A stretch of 12,197 bases of DNA. It comes from Verrucomicrobiota bacterium (GTDB lineage Bacteria; Verrucomicrobiota; Verrucomicrobiia; Verrucomicrobiales; Akkermansiaceae). The notes beneath the pieces are model-generated. The model did no database searches. It was not told the DNA's origin and worked only from the letters and a program-made list of their open reading frames with translations. Every line of letters begins with the position of its first letter. Positions within the stretch are counted from its first letter, which is position 1. Location: positions 1 through 12,197 of the forward strand of contig VFJU01000084.1 in NCBI GenBank assembly GCA_009885905.1. Direction: 5' to 3'. The position numbers were made by a program, and so were the translations under genes. Shown here piece after piece: positions 1 to 7,745 of this stretch.

Positions 1-1978
1 TGGAAAGCTCGCCCCAGCAGTGGACTGAGCTAAATGTCCAGTCCGAGTAATTGTTGCCGGTGTCGGAGTGGACAGCGGCCAGCTTGCTGACCATACCACT
101 GGGCGAGGTGAGGGTGATTTCCAGATCGCCACGAGCGTCATGGGTGGCGCTGAGCTTGAGGATAATCTGTTCGACGCGGATGTTAGAATTATCGAGATTG
201 AAGGTGCGAGTGATACCATTAGCGTCATTGTCAGCGATGCCAGCGTTTAGATCCGTTTGGGTGGAAGTGGCATTGATTTGATCGGGCAAATTGATCCAAC
301 TGGCAGCGAGATTGACAGCCGCGGTGGCGTCGATAAGGCCGGCGCCGAAGTCATGGTTGAAAGGAATGCCGGCCCCGTTCGTCGCCCAGCCTGTGTCGGT
401 GGGTTTGATTTTGAATGCAGATTTGATTAGAATTTCCTGTACGTCCCGCCAACCGAGTGTTGGATTCTTCTCTAACATGAGAGCTATAATCCCAGCCGCA
501 CTCGGAGCCGCCGAAGATGTGCCGGTAAAGTCGCTGGCGTAGTCGCCACCGCTATCACTGCTGGCGCTGTTGTAGCCTGCACTGCCGGTGCGGTCGGTGG
601 TGGTAATGTAGAGGCTGCCGCCGGAAGGTGCGCAGGCGACGATGTTGCATCCAGGCTCGCTGTAATTTGCGCGGGAACCTGTCGAGTCGGTGGCTCCGAT
701 GGCGATGGTGTAAATCGAGTTCGCATAGCCATCGTAGTTAGCGTTATCGCCATTTTCACCGCCATTTCCACCGGCCCAGACGAAGATGGTGCCCCTGCCA
801 CCGCGACCATTGGTAGCGGCGCTTTGTAATGCCAGCTCAGTCAGTGGACCAGGGCCCAGAAGGGTGTAGCCCGAGTCACCGGGGCCCCAGCTGTTAGATT
901 TAATATGAATGAGATCTGACAGATAGATCATGGCATCCGCTTCTTGGCTATCATCGACAGCGGAGGCGGTAAGTCGCATGCCGACGAGCGTGGCATTTGG
1001 TGCAGTGCCAGAAACGCCGAGGTTGTTGTTGCCCGTGGCGGCGGCACTTCCAGCACAAGCGGTTCCGTGATGATTCTCCCCACTCGGGTTGGGGTTCAAG
1101 TCGCCGCCGTTCCAATCTTTGTCGATCGTAGTGTCGACGTTGGCTGCTAGATCGGGATGGGCAGTTTCGAGACCGTTATCGACGATACCGATGCGGATGC
1201 CTGCGCCACGGCTGCCGGTGGCTGCGGGATAATTCCAAATGCTCTCGATGTTAACATCCGTGCCGACGCTGGAACCGCTGGTTTTTTTTAAATGCCATTG
1301 ATTGGCGACCAGTGGGTCGTTCGGTAAAGCGCGCGAAGAATGTTGCACCGCGAGCAGAACATCGGCAGAGGCCACTTTCCGCACACCGCGTAGCTTGACC
1401 ATCGCCTCGAGGGCGGCGAAGGGATCCCGCGCGCTCATCACCACCCAGTCGGGGGCGTAAGATGGGCGGTCTTTGATGACCAATTGGTTTTGTGAAGCGA
1501 TTTTTTCGGGGTTTTCGTCGTCGAGTTGAATTCGGAGATCCGCGGTCACGATGCGACGGCTCGAGATGGATCGCTCTTCTCCAACGAGATAGGCGACGGG
1601 GAAGACCCCCCTGGGAGCGCTGAGTGCAGCGAGGCGGGCGGGCAATGTTGCCAGAGTGGCAGGTGGTGTGAGCTGAGCGATGGTTTCGTTACCGTCTGCG
1701 TCCTTCAAGCAGGCCTCATCGAGAGCGATGGCGATCACAAGTGGTTGACCACCAATGTTTAATTCCCAGATTTCCTCGGAATCGATCTGCGTGGCGGTGG
1801 GGTCAATCCTTCGTTGAGTCCGGCTCGAGTCGGAAATTGTAGGTGCTTCCAGAGAGGCTGCCGGGGTAGATTTCGCTTGTGGCGGTCTGGAAAATTCTTG
1901 GATTTGTGCGAACCAAAGCAGGCCGATGGCACCAAGAAATGCGGCAGCGGCGAGGTAGGCCCGTAAGCGGTTGGACAT
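1..1978 (-). CDS. Secreted S8 serine protease, kexin/furin-like with P domain (partial, C-terminus beyond left edge)
   Basis: The frame is open from an ATG at 1978 to the left edge, 659 codons without a stop, so the C-terminus is missing. The protein begins with a basic N-terminus and a hydrophobic segment (about residues 7-24, signal peptide or anchor), so it is probably exported. A pro-region follows to about residue 215, ending in a PNDP..QWHL motif typical of kexin-type proteases. The subtilase triad is complete: Asp267 (GIVDNGLE), His304 (HHGTACAG) and Ser488 (GTSSAAP), with oxyanion Asn405 (AGGNGG). The stretch NSIYTIAIGA also matches the S8B (kexin) subfamily. From about residue 585 a P/Homo B domain starts (HDARGDLEITLTSPSG, then WTFSSVHCWGE) and is cut by the window edge. 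P domains usually stabilise the catalytic domain. No Shine-Dalgarno sequence precedes the start. The gene is divergent from the permease operon. Substrate unknown. Confidence 0.93.
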   Translation of the reverse strand, partial: MSNRLRAYLAAAAFLGAIGLLWFAQIQEFSRPPQAKSTPAASLEAPTISDSSRTQRRIDPTATQIDSEEIWELNIGGQPLVIAIALDEACLKDADGNETIAQLTPPATLATLPARLAALSAPRGVFPVAYLVGEERSISSRRIVTADLRIQLDDENPEKIASQNQLVIKDRPSYAPDWVVMSARDPFAALEAMVKLRGVRKVASADVLLAVQHSSRALPNDPLVANQWHLKKTSGSSVGTDVNIESIWNYPAATGSRGAGIRIGIVDNGLETAHPDLAANVDTTIDKDWNGGDLNPNPSGENHHGTACAGSAAATGNNNLGVSGTAPNATLVGMRLTASAVDDSQEADAMIYLSDLIHIKSNSWGPGDSGYTLLGPGPLTELALQSAATNGRGGRGTIFVWAGGNGGENGDNANYDGYANSIYTIAIGATDSTGSRANYSEPGCNIVACAPSGGSLYITTTDRTGSAGYNSASSDSGGDYASDFTGTSSAAPSAAGIIALMLEKNPTLGWRDVQEILIKSAFKIKPTDTGWATNGAGIPFNHDFGAGLIDATAAVNLAASWINLPDQINATSTQTDLNAGIADNDANGITRTFNLDNSNIRVEQIILKLSATHDARGDLEITLTSPSGMVSKLAAVHSDTGNNYSDWTFSSVHCWGELS

Positions 1979-2125
1979 GACGAGAAGTGCGGTGTGCAAA
2001 AATTAGGGGTGAATTCGTCACTTCCGCACTCAAATTAAAGCCCAAATTGCGTCCGAAACCAAGGAGATGTTTTCGACAGGCACTGCCAGTTGACAGATTT
2101 GCCTGTCCAGCGTTTGCTCACGCCG
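1979..2125. promoter_or_regulatory. Divergent intergenic region between protease and permease operon
   Basis: These bases separate two outward-facing genes, so promoters for both are expected here by position. I cannot point to convincing -35/-10 hexamers or to a Zur or Fur type palindrome. A 7-bp inverted repeat (AGTGCGG at 1986-1992, CCGCACT at 2024-2030) has a 31-nt spacer and is too weak to call. AAGGAG at 2061-2066 is a good Shine-Dalgarno sequence, but it touches an ATG at 2067 that opens only an eight-codon frame. That frame ends in TGA overlapping the alternative TTG start (2090) of the permease. Confidence 0.3.
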
Positions 2126-3109
2126 ATGTCGCCCGACTCACAACAGGACTTCGCGCTAGCGTTTCTGAGCATCCTTTTCGAGGGATTACCGTTTATTTTG
2201 CTCGGAACACTGATCAGTGGGTTCATCGATGTGTACCTGCCAGCGGGAACCATGGACCGGTTTTTACCAAAAAACAAATTCTTCGCTATCTTAGTGGCCG
2301 GGTTGATGGGGGCGGTTTTTCCCGTTTGTGAGTGCGCGGTCGTGCCGGTGATCCGACGATTGGTGAAAAAGGGTCTGCCGGTGTCGTGCGCGCTCACCTA
2401 CATGCTTGCGGCGCCTATCGTGAATCCGATCACCGCGCTGAGTACTTGGAAGGCATTCCAAGGTCAGGGTGCGGAAATGATGACCAGTTCGCGCTTATTA
2501 CTCGGTTTCCTCATCGCCGCAGGGGTGGGTCTTATCGTTTCGAAGCTGCCGCTCTCCGCGGTGCTGAAGTCGCAACTCGTAGAGAGTTTGAAAAATGAAT
2601 CAGAAGCCGAGGCGAGCCACCAGCACGGCAAATCTTGCTGCGATCATTCCCACGAACATGATCACCACTCGCACGAAGAGCCGGCGCCAGATCACCGATT
2701 GACCGCCGCGTTACGCTCTGCGTTGAGAGACTTTATCGACGTGGCGGTCTACTTTTCGATCGGCGTATCGATCACCGCATTGTTCAACACAGGCATCGCA
2801 CCAGGCGCGGAGTGGCTGGACTCCCTCGCGAAAAATCCCACGGCTGCGCCGGCCGCGTTGATGGGGTTGGCCTTCGTTTTAAGCCTTTGTAGCACCTCGG
2901 ACGCATTCATTGCCGCGACGCTTGCGAAATTTTCGTGGGGTGCAAAACTTGCTTTTCTAACCTTCGGGCCGATGATGGATGTGAAACTGCTCTTTCTCTA
3001 TCAGACGGTCTTGCGTAAGCGTTTCATCTTCCTGCTTGCCATCGGATTGTTTTTTGCAATCGGTGGCATCTCGATCTTCTGGCAACAACTCGTCTTCCAA
3101 GCAAAATGA
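2126..3109 (+). CDS. Permease of the YcgR/DUF318 (ArsP_1, PF03773) family with His-rich loop; likely metal transporter subunit
   Basis: This is a multi-pass inner-membrane protein, 327 residues from ATG 2126. The family signature PVCECAVVPV has Cys68-Glu69-Cys70 in the first half. It is followed by the conserved LAAPIVNPITALSTW block, and the second half has a matching LCSTSDAF segment, as expected for two inverted halves. Between the halves is a cytosolic-type loop very rich in His (about residues 165-190, with a Cys-Cys pair), suited to binding zinc or another transition metal. Relatives such as Bacillus YcgR sit beside YcgQ, and that pair is reported to be under zinc control. The same pairing is seen here, so a metal role is inferred; direction of transport is not known. 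A TTG at 2090 would add 12 residues. I prefer ATG because family members begin close to the first helix, but neither start has a good ribosome site. The stop overlaps the next start as ATGA. Confidence 0.88.
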   Translation: MSPDSQQDFALAFLSILFEGLPFILLGTLISGFIDVYLPAGTMDRFLPKNKFFAILVAGLMGAVFPVCECAVVPVIRRLVKKGLPVSCALTYMLAAPIVNPITALSTWKAFQGQGAEMMTSSRLLLGFLIAAGVGLIVSKLPLSAVLKSQLVESLKNESEAEASHQHGKSCCDHSHEHDHHSHEEPAPDHRLTAALRSALRDFIDVAVYFSIGVSITALFNTGIAPGAEWLDSLAKNPTAAPAALMGLAFVLSLCSTSDAFIAATLAKFSWGAKLAFLTFGPMMDVKLLFLYQTVLRKRFIFLLAIGLFFAIGGISIFWQQLVFQAK

Positions 3110-3933
3110 AATCGAAGACTCGCCTCATCTTGTTTTCTCTAGCAGTTCTTGGATGGAGTGGCGTCTTGTTGTATTTTTATAGCAGTGGAAGAATCAATCA
3201 CTACCTCGCGCCAGACTTCCGACTTATCGCCTTCGCGGGTGGCTTAGGCCTTGCCGTGCTTGGGCTTTTCAATTTGCTAACAGCCGGACAAAAAATCGAC
3301 TGCTGTCATGACCACGCGAATGAAGATGATACGCATGATCACGACGGTGGCGACATGCACCCGGTGACCGCTGTGTTGTTGATGATAGTACCGGTCGCGC
3401 TATCCGTCGCGTGGACTCGTGACGAGTACTCCGTAGCCGCACTTGGACGGAAGGGGCTTTATGCAGCGCCGCCCTCGACGTTGTCACCATTTCTCGCCGC
3501 AAGTATCCCTGCTTTGACCATGGCGGACATTGAAAAAAGTCACCGCATGACTTCCGACGGTTTTCTTGAGTTCAGTCTGATGGAATTGTTTTTCTCCTCT
3601 GCGGATCGCGAAATGCAGGCCTTGCTCGAAGGTCTCAAAGTCGAAACCGAAGGTCGTTGGATCGATGAAAAAGTCCGTAATGCAGACGGTTCGCGCAAAA
3701 GACTCTACCGACTTTTCATCACCTGCTGTGCGGCGGACAGCCAAGTGATTCCAATCGTGCTTGAATTCGGTAAGATGCCACCCGATTTTCCAGAAAATGC
3801 TTGGGTTAAAGTATCAGGCACAATGCATTTTCTATTAGAAGAAGGAGCGATCCAACCGGTGTTAGTGGTCAACCGTGCCGTGGCAGCCGAGCCACCGTTT
3901 GAGGAAAGCTTCATGAGGAAAAAAAGATTTTGA
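3106..3933 (+). CDS. YcgQ-like TIGR03943/DUF1980 membrane protein, permease partner
   Basis: The 275-residue protein has two N-terminal hydrophobic helices (about 7-27 and 38-60). An acidic His-rich stretch follows (Cys66-Cys67-His68 to His85, with HDH and THDHD clusters), then a third helix (about 86-103) and a soluble C-terminal domain. That domain carries FITCCAAD (Cys207, Cys208, Asp211), the hallmark of the TIGR03943/DUF1980 family. In that family it pairs with the DUF318 permease, as it does here. The His/Asp stretch and the Cys pair suggest metal handling outside or at the membrane; this is inference, since the biochemical role of the family is not settled. Its ATG overlaps the permease stop by four bases (ATGA at 3106-3109), indicating translational coupling and probably equal dosage. 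No separate Shine-Dalgarno sequence is present, which fits re-initiation. Confidence 0.86.
   Translation: MKSKTRLILFSLAVLGWSGVLLYFYSSGRINHYLAPDFRLIAFAGGLGLAVLGLFNLLTAGQKIDCCHDHANEDDTHDHDGGDMHPVTAVLLMIVPVALSVAWTRDEYSVAALGRKGLYAAPPSTLSPFLAASIPALTMADIEKSHRMTSDGFLEFSLMELFFSSADREMQALLEGLKVETEGRWIDEKVRNADGSRKRLYRLFITCCAADSQVIPIVLEFGKMPPDFPENAWVKVSGTMHFLLEEGAIQPVLVVNRAVAAEPPFEESFMRKKRF
3915..3919 (+). promoter_or_regulatory. Ribosome binding site (GAGGA) for TTG start at 3930
   Basis: GAGGA lies at 3915-3919, inside the end of the upstream gene, about ten bases before TTG 3930. It supports that TTG, which also overlaps the upstream TGA as TTGA, as the true start. It is the only clearly placed purine-rich site before a gene in this window. 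Confidence 0.4.
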
Positions 3934-4370
3934 ATAAACGAATACAACAACTTCCAGTCGGTCACGTATTGGTGCCTGCATCAGCGATTGGGGCTTTATC
4001 AATTCTATTAGTTGTTGGGCTCAGTGCTCTAGGTATCCTCGTTCAAGTGAATTGGGTCATTGCAAATATTGTTTCTAACGGAAAGTTCTCGAGCTACCCC
4101 AAGACCTTAGCCGAGTGGGTGGTTTGGCTTGCCGCCTTCACATTTGCCTTTTGGCTTTCATTCACCCTGCTAAGCGTTGCGGGCACTTGGCGCCGCGTTG
4201 TTTTGTGGGTCACCGCGGTGACTTTGGTTGCGGCGTGGGCACCAGTCCTTAGTCTCGCGGCTCACGCTCCAAACATCGGAGCGCCGTTGATCGCTACTTT
4301 TTGGGCTGGGATTTGCGCTTTGATCTACGCAAGCAGACATCAAATGGCATGCGATCATTACCAATCATAA
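3930..4370 (+). CDS. Four-helix membrane protein of unknown function, third gene of metal-permease operon
   Basis: I do not recognise a family. The 146-residue product is almost entirely hydrophobic, with likely membrane helices at about 13-38, 61-85, 90-111 and 116-134. The second helix is rich in Trp and Phe. A short loop (about 39-60) separates helices one and two, and the tail is short with two His and one Cys. The TTG start at 3930 overlaps the TGA of the YcgQ-like gene (TTGA) and is preceded by GAGGA. No Met lies between the start and the last ten residues, so TTG is the best choice; a GTG at 3972 is the fallback. Tight coupling suggests it works with the two upstream membrane proteins, perhaps as a small accessory subunit. 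That is inference from position only. A gap of only 14 bases separates it from recR, so recR may share its transcript. Confidence 0.75.
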   Translation: MNKRIQQLPVGHVLVPASAIGALSILLVVGLSALGILVQVNWVIANIVSNGKFSSYPKTLAEWVVWLAAFTFAFWLSFTLLSVAGTWRRVVLWVTAVTLVAAWAPVLSLAAHAPNIGAPLIATFWAGICALIYASRHQMACDHYQS

Positions 4371-4384
4371 AATGATTAGATATT

Positions 4385-4993
4385 ATGCGTTCCGTTGATT
4401 TTCCAGAACCCGTCAAGCTCCTTGTTGGTGAACTTAAGCGCTTGCCTGGCATAGGACCCCGTAGTGCCGAACGCATCGCGGTTTGGCTTTTACAAAGCCC
4501 CAAAGCGACCCCTTTGCTTCTAGCAGATTCATTGTCAGTCGCAAAAAACATGGTTAGGCCTTGCTCGACGTGCGGATTTTTTGCCACTGAATCTGGCTGC
4601 GATGTTTGTGACGACCCCAGCCGTGACGATCGTATCCTCTGCGTGGTCGAACAAGCCACCGACGTGCTGCCCTTGGAGCGCTCCGGCGCATTTCGTGGTC
4701 GTTACCATTGTCTCGGTGGCAAGCTCTCGCCACTTGACCGAGTGTCGCCTGAGGATCTCCGGATCCAACCGCTGATACGCCGGATCGAGTCGGCCACCGA
4801 GGAAATTGAAGTGATTCTCGCGCTTGGCTCGGACGTGGAAGGCGAGGCGACCGCGAACTATCTGGCCGCAATCTTGCGCGGTAGGAGTTGTCGGCTTAGC
4901 CGCATCGCTCAGGGCTTGCCGGCGGGTGGTGGGCTTGAGCATGCCGACGGTCTCACACTTCTAAGGGCCATGCAAGGTCGTCGCAGCCTGTAA
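4385..4993 (+). CDS. recR: Recombination mediator protein RecR
   Basis: The 202-residue protein has the full RecR order: a helix-hairpin-helix (LPGIGPRSAERIA, residues 20-32), a four-Cys zinc finger (Cys60, Cys63, Cys72, Cys75), then a Toprim domain (ILCVVEQATDVLPLERSGAFRG and the VEGEATANYLA segment) and a C-terminal RIAQGLPAGGGLEHAD block. Length and motif order match the family (about 200 residues). RecR acts in the cytoplasm with RecO, and in many bacteria RecF, to load RecA on single-stranded DNA at gaps. One small difference is that the usual Asn/Ser-Pro-Thr before VEGEAT reads Gly-Ser-Asp here. ATG 4385 gives the expected N-terminus, although no Shine-Dalgarno sequence is seen. It lies 14 bases after the small membrane-protein gene and 68 bases before the ABC-F gene. 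RecR is often next to dnaX or ybaB; that link is absent here. Confidence 0.96.
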   Translation: MRSVDFPEPVKLLVGELKRLPGIGPRSAERIAVWLLQSPKATPLLLADSLSVAKNMVRPCSTCGFFATESGCDVCDDPSRDDRILCVVEQATDVLPLERSGAFRGRYHCLGGKLSPLDRVSPEDLRIQPLIRRIESATEEIEVILALGSDVEGEATANYLAAILRGRSCRLSRIAQGLPAGGGLEHADGLTLLRAMQGRRSL

Positions 4994-5061
4994 CTGGAAT
5001 GCCCTAAGCGTGCATCTGGGATGGACGTTTGGCGCAAGATAGGCAACATCCGCACCGATTC

Positions 5062-6969
5062 ATGTCCACCCTCCTCTCTGCCAACGAAATTCGCCTAACC
5101 TACGGTTACCAAACATTACTGGACGGTGTCACTCTCGCCGTTTCCGCAGGTGAGAAAACGGGTATGGTTGGTCGCAATGGCTGTGGAAAAACTTCGTTGC
5201 TCAAGATTCTAACCGGAGAGCAAATGGCGGACTCAGGCGAAATTTCGCTACGCCGCGCTCTTCGTGTCGGTTACCTCCCACAAGAATTCGAGCTTAATGC
5301 GGATCTCACCGTGCAGGAAAATATCGCCTCAGGTGCCGCTGATATCGTTGAGGCCATCCGTCGCTATGAAAATGGAGACGGCAGCGATGCCGAACTCAAC
5401 GACCTTCTGCATCTCATCGATCACGCAGACGGTTGGAATCTTGATGCACGGATTAAAGCAGCGTCCACCGCGCTTGGTACGCCGCCGCTGAATGCCATCG
5501 TCGGTCCACTATCAGGCGGAGAGAAACGCCGAGTCGCGCTCTGCCGTGCCCTCGCTTGTCAGCCCGATCTGCTGCTTCTCGACGAGCCGACAAACCATCT
5601 CGATGCAGAGTCTATCCGTTGGTTAGAAGAATATTTGAAAGGTTTTCCTGGCGCGGTGATCTTTGTCACACACGACCGTTACTTTCTCGACGTCATCGCC
5701 ACGCGGATCATCGAGATCGACCAAGGGCGCGCATTTTCTCATCCGGGAAATTACACCGCATTTCTCGAATCCAAGGCCATCCGCCAGCAAATTGCCGGTC
5801 AGACCGAGCGCCGCCGTCAGCGTTTCTTGCGGGAAGAACTCGAGTGGGTCCGATCAGGAGTGAAGGCACGTGGCACTAAACAGCGCACTCGCTTGGACAA
5901 GTTTTATGAAATCGAAGGCATGGAGGCCCCCCCCGAGGAACGAGAAATGGATCTGCTTATTCCACCACCACCTGACTTGGGTAACATCGTCGTCGAATTG
6001 GAGGGCGCTGGCGTAAATGTGGGATCAGAAAAATTTCCACGTTGGTTGTTTCGAAATCTAACATTAAGTTTGCGTCCTGGCCAATGCACCGGAATCGTCG
6101 GGCGCAATGGGGTTGGCAAGACGACCTTGCTCAAACTCTGCCTCGGCCAGATCGATCCAGATGAAGGCAGCGCCGTCACTGGCAAGCGGGTTAAGGTGAA
6201 CTACATTGACCAGACTCGAATGCAACTTGATGGCACGGGATCATTGTTAGATGAAATTTCTGACGGCAACGAAAAGTTGATGTTTGGTAATCAATCGCTC
6301 GGCGCGCGCAATTATCTCCGACGCTTTCTTTTCGATGACAAACGCATCAACGAACGGGTCGATCTTCTTTCTGGAGGAGAGCGAGCACGACTGATGTTGG
6401 CGAAGGTTTTGAAAAACGGCGGTAATGTAATTGTGTTAGATGAGCCAACCAACGACCTTGATCTGCCGTCTCTCCGTATGCTGGAAGAAGCCCTCGCGGT
6501 TTTTGATGGGTCAGTGATTGTAGTTTCCCATGACCGCTATTTCCTCGACCGTATCTGTGATCAAATTATCGCCTTTGAAGACGATGGTATTGCCGTACAG
6601 GCGGGAAATTATTCCTATTACCTCGAAAAGCGCCAAGCCCGAGAGTCCGCGCAAAGAATCCAAGCCCAAGCCGCCGCACGGGATGCTGCAGCAAAACAAA
6701 AATCTGCCGCCGCACCCGTAGCTAAAAAAGGTCGTAAACTGACGTTCAACGAGAAAAACGAACTCGAAGGCATGGAGACCGCGATTCTTGCCATTGAAAA
6801 AGAAGCTGAGGGACTTGAGGCCCTGTTGCACGATCCGGATTTTCAAGCAAAACGCTTTGCGGAAATCCCCGAACTCGTCGAGAAACTCGATGCGGACAAG
6901 GCCAAGGTTGCTAAACTTTACACCCGTTGGGAAGAACTCGAAGCCATCCGTGAAGCGGCGCAGGCTTGA
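5062..6969 (+). CDS. uup: ABC-F family ATPase, Uup type
   Basis: The 635-residue protein has two fused ABC ATPase domains and no membrane segment, which defines ABC-F. Domain one has Walker A at 37-45 (Lys43), LSGGE at 150-154, DEPTNHLD with catalytic Glu175, and switch His204. Domain two has Walker A at 347-354 (Lys353), LSGGE at 436-440, DEPTNDLD with Glu461, and switch His490. The linker EELEWVRSGVKARGTK (258-273) is typical of Uup rather than EttA or antibiotic-resistance members. A charged, Ala/Lys-rich C-terminal tail from about 545 fits the Uup coiled-coil DNA-binding domain. ABC-F proteins act on the ribosome; Uup is also linked to transposon excision and replication or ribosome quality. 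I chose ATG 5062 because homologues begin just before the first ABC domain. A TTG at 5029 would add 11 non-conserved residues. Its stop faces the sanA-like gene convergently, 74 bases away. Confidence 0.92.
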   Translation: MSTLLSANEIRLTYGYQTLLDGVTLAVSAGEKTGMVGRNGCGKTSLLKILTGEQMADSGEISLRRALRVGYLPQEFELNADLTVQENIASGAADIVEAIRRYENGDGSDAELNDLLHLIDHADGWNLDARIKAASTALGTPPLNAIVGPLSGGEKRRVALCRALACQPDLLLLDEPTNHLDAESIRWLEEYLKGFPGAVIFVTHDRYFLDVIATRIIEIDQGRAFSHPGNYTAFLESKAIRQQIAGQTERRRQRFLREELEWVRSGVKARGTKQRTRLDKFYEIEGMEAPPEEREMDLLIPPPPDLGNIVVELEGAGVNVGSEKFPRWLFRNLTLSLRPGQCTGIVGRNGVGKTTLLKLCLGQIDPDEGSAVTGKRVKVNYIDQTRMQLDGTGSLLDEISDGNEKLMFGNQSLGARNYLRRFLFDDKRINERVDLLSGGERARLMLAKVLKNGGNVIVLDEPTNDLDLPSLRMLEEALAVFDGSVIVVSHDRYFLDRICDQIIAFEDDGIAVQAGNYSYYLEKRQARESAQRIQAQAAARDAAAKQKSAAAPVAKKGRKLTFNEKNELEGMETAILAIEKEAEGLEALLHDPDFQAKRFAEIPELVEKLDADKAKVAKLYTRWEELEAIREAAQA

Positions 6970-7043
6970 GAGGTGGATTGAACAAGAGCGGCGAGTGAAA
7001 AAGTTAGAGGACGATGAATATGCGCCTCGGCCGATTACACGAC
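6970..7043. other. Convergent gap between uup and sanA-like genes
   Basis: Two genes end here facing each other, so a bidirectional terminator would be expected. I see no GC-rich hairpin with a T tract on either strand. One copy of the repeated word GTTAGA lies at 7003-7008; it is the only copy in the window outside a gene. Confidence 0.4.
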
Positions 7044-7745
7044 CTACTCAGGGAGCTTGATTTTGTCGCCAAGGTGAAGAGGTCGTGTCATGAGGATATG
7101 CACGTCTAACCACATTTTTACACGAGCACCGACTTCACGCAATTTTGTTTTAAGGCCCGCTTGAGTGGCCACGTCTTGGGCATCAAATCCGTAGGCGTCG
7201 ATGCCATTAGATTTTGCTAGATAGATCGCGCGTTCATTTTGGAACCGTTGAGAGATGAAGAGAATCGATTTTGCACCAAAGATTTCCTTAGCCCTTACGA
7301 CCGAATCAAGAGTTCGCAGGCCCGCATAATCACAAACGATTCGTTTGCTGGGAATTCCTCTTTCTACCAGTGCCTGTTTCATTTTTTCAGGCTCGTTGTA
7401 GTATTGACTTCGGTTGTCTCCCGAGACAATCAGCGTATTGATTTTGCCTGATTTCCAAACTTTGATAGCCGCATCAATTCGATAACGGAAGTACAGGTTG
7501 TCTCGCCCGTTCACGCGGTCAGTGGTTCCGAAGACTAATCCAACCTCAGTCGTTGGGAGATCTTTGACTTGGCTGAAAAGTCGTCCACGTGAGTTCCAAG
7601 TCGCCGCAAAGTTTGCGTAGGCGATCAACAGGATTGAAGTAAGCAGGATGCAAATAATACTGCGAATGCATAGCCTAACAATTTTTTTTGTGGCGGCCTT
7701 CAAGAAGTTTGTGAGGTGGAAGGCTGCAAGGGTCGTCTTGGCCAT
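7044..7745 (-). CDS. sanA: SanA-like YdcF/ElyC (DUF218) membrane protein
   Basis: The product is 233 residues. One membrane helix near the N-terminus (about 22-45) anchors a periplasmic DUF218 domain. Several blocks match SanA closely: GLVFGTT (69-75), YFRYRIDAA (85-93), VSGDN (107-111), YYNEPEKM, DYAGLRTLDSVVRA (139 onward) and ISQRFQNERA. The tail LHLGDKIKLPE also resembles SanA. In enterobacteria SanA affects envelope permeability and vancomycin sensitivity; the precise activity is unknown. The ATG at 7745 lies 46 bases inside the upstream lipid-kinase gene. An alternative TTG at 7703 would overlap that gene's TGA as TTGA and remove 14 residues. Neither has a ribosome site, so the start is uncertain. 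The overlap means the two genes are co-transcribed, and both concern the envelope or its lipids. Confidence 0.85.
   Translation of the reverse strand: MAKTTLAAFHLTNFLKAATKKIVRLCIRSIICILLTSILLIAYANFAATWNSRGRLFSQVKDLPTTEVGLVFGTTDRVNGRDNLYFRYRIDAAIKVWKSGKINTLIVSGDNRSQYYNEPEKMKQALVERGIPSKRIVCDYAGLRTLDSVVRAKEIFGAKSILFISQRFQNERAIYLAKSNGIDAYGFDAQDVATQAGLKTKLREVGARVKMWLDVHILMTRPLHLGDKIKLPE

Noticed and set aside
484..810. 108-codon minus-strand frame inside the protease
   Set aside because: Out-of-frame shadow of the protease catalytic domain, which contains the Ser and Asn active-site motifs in the other frame.
1986..2030. Inverted repeat AGTGCGG...CCGCACT as an operator upstream of the permease
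   Set aside because: Seven pairs with a 31-nt spacer; does not resemble known Zur or Fur operators and could be chance.
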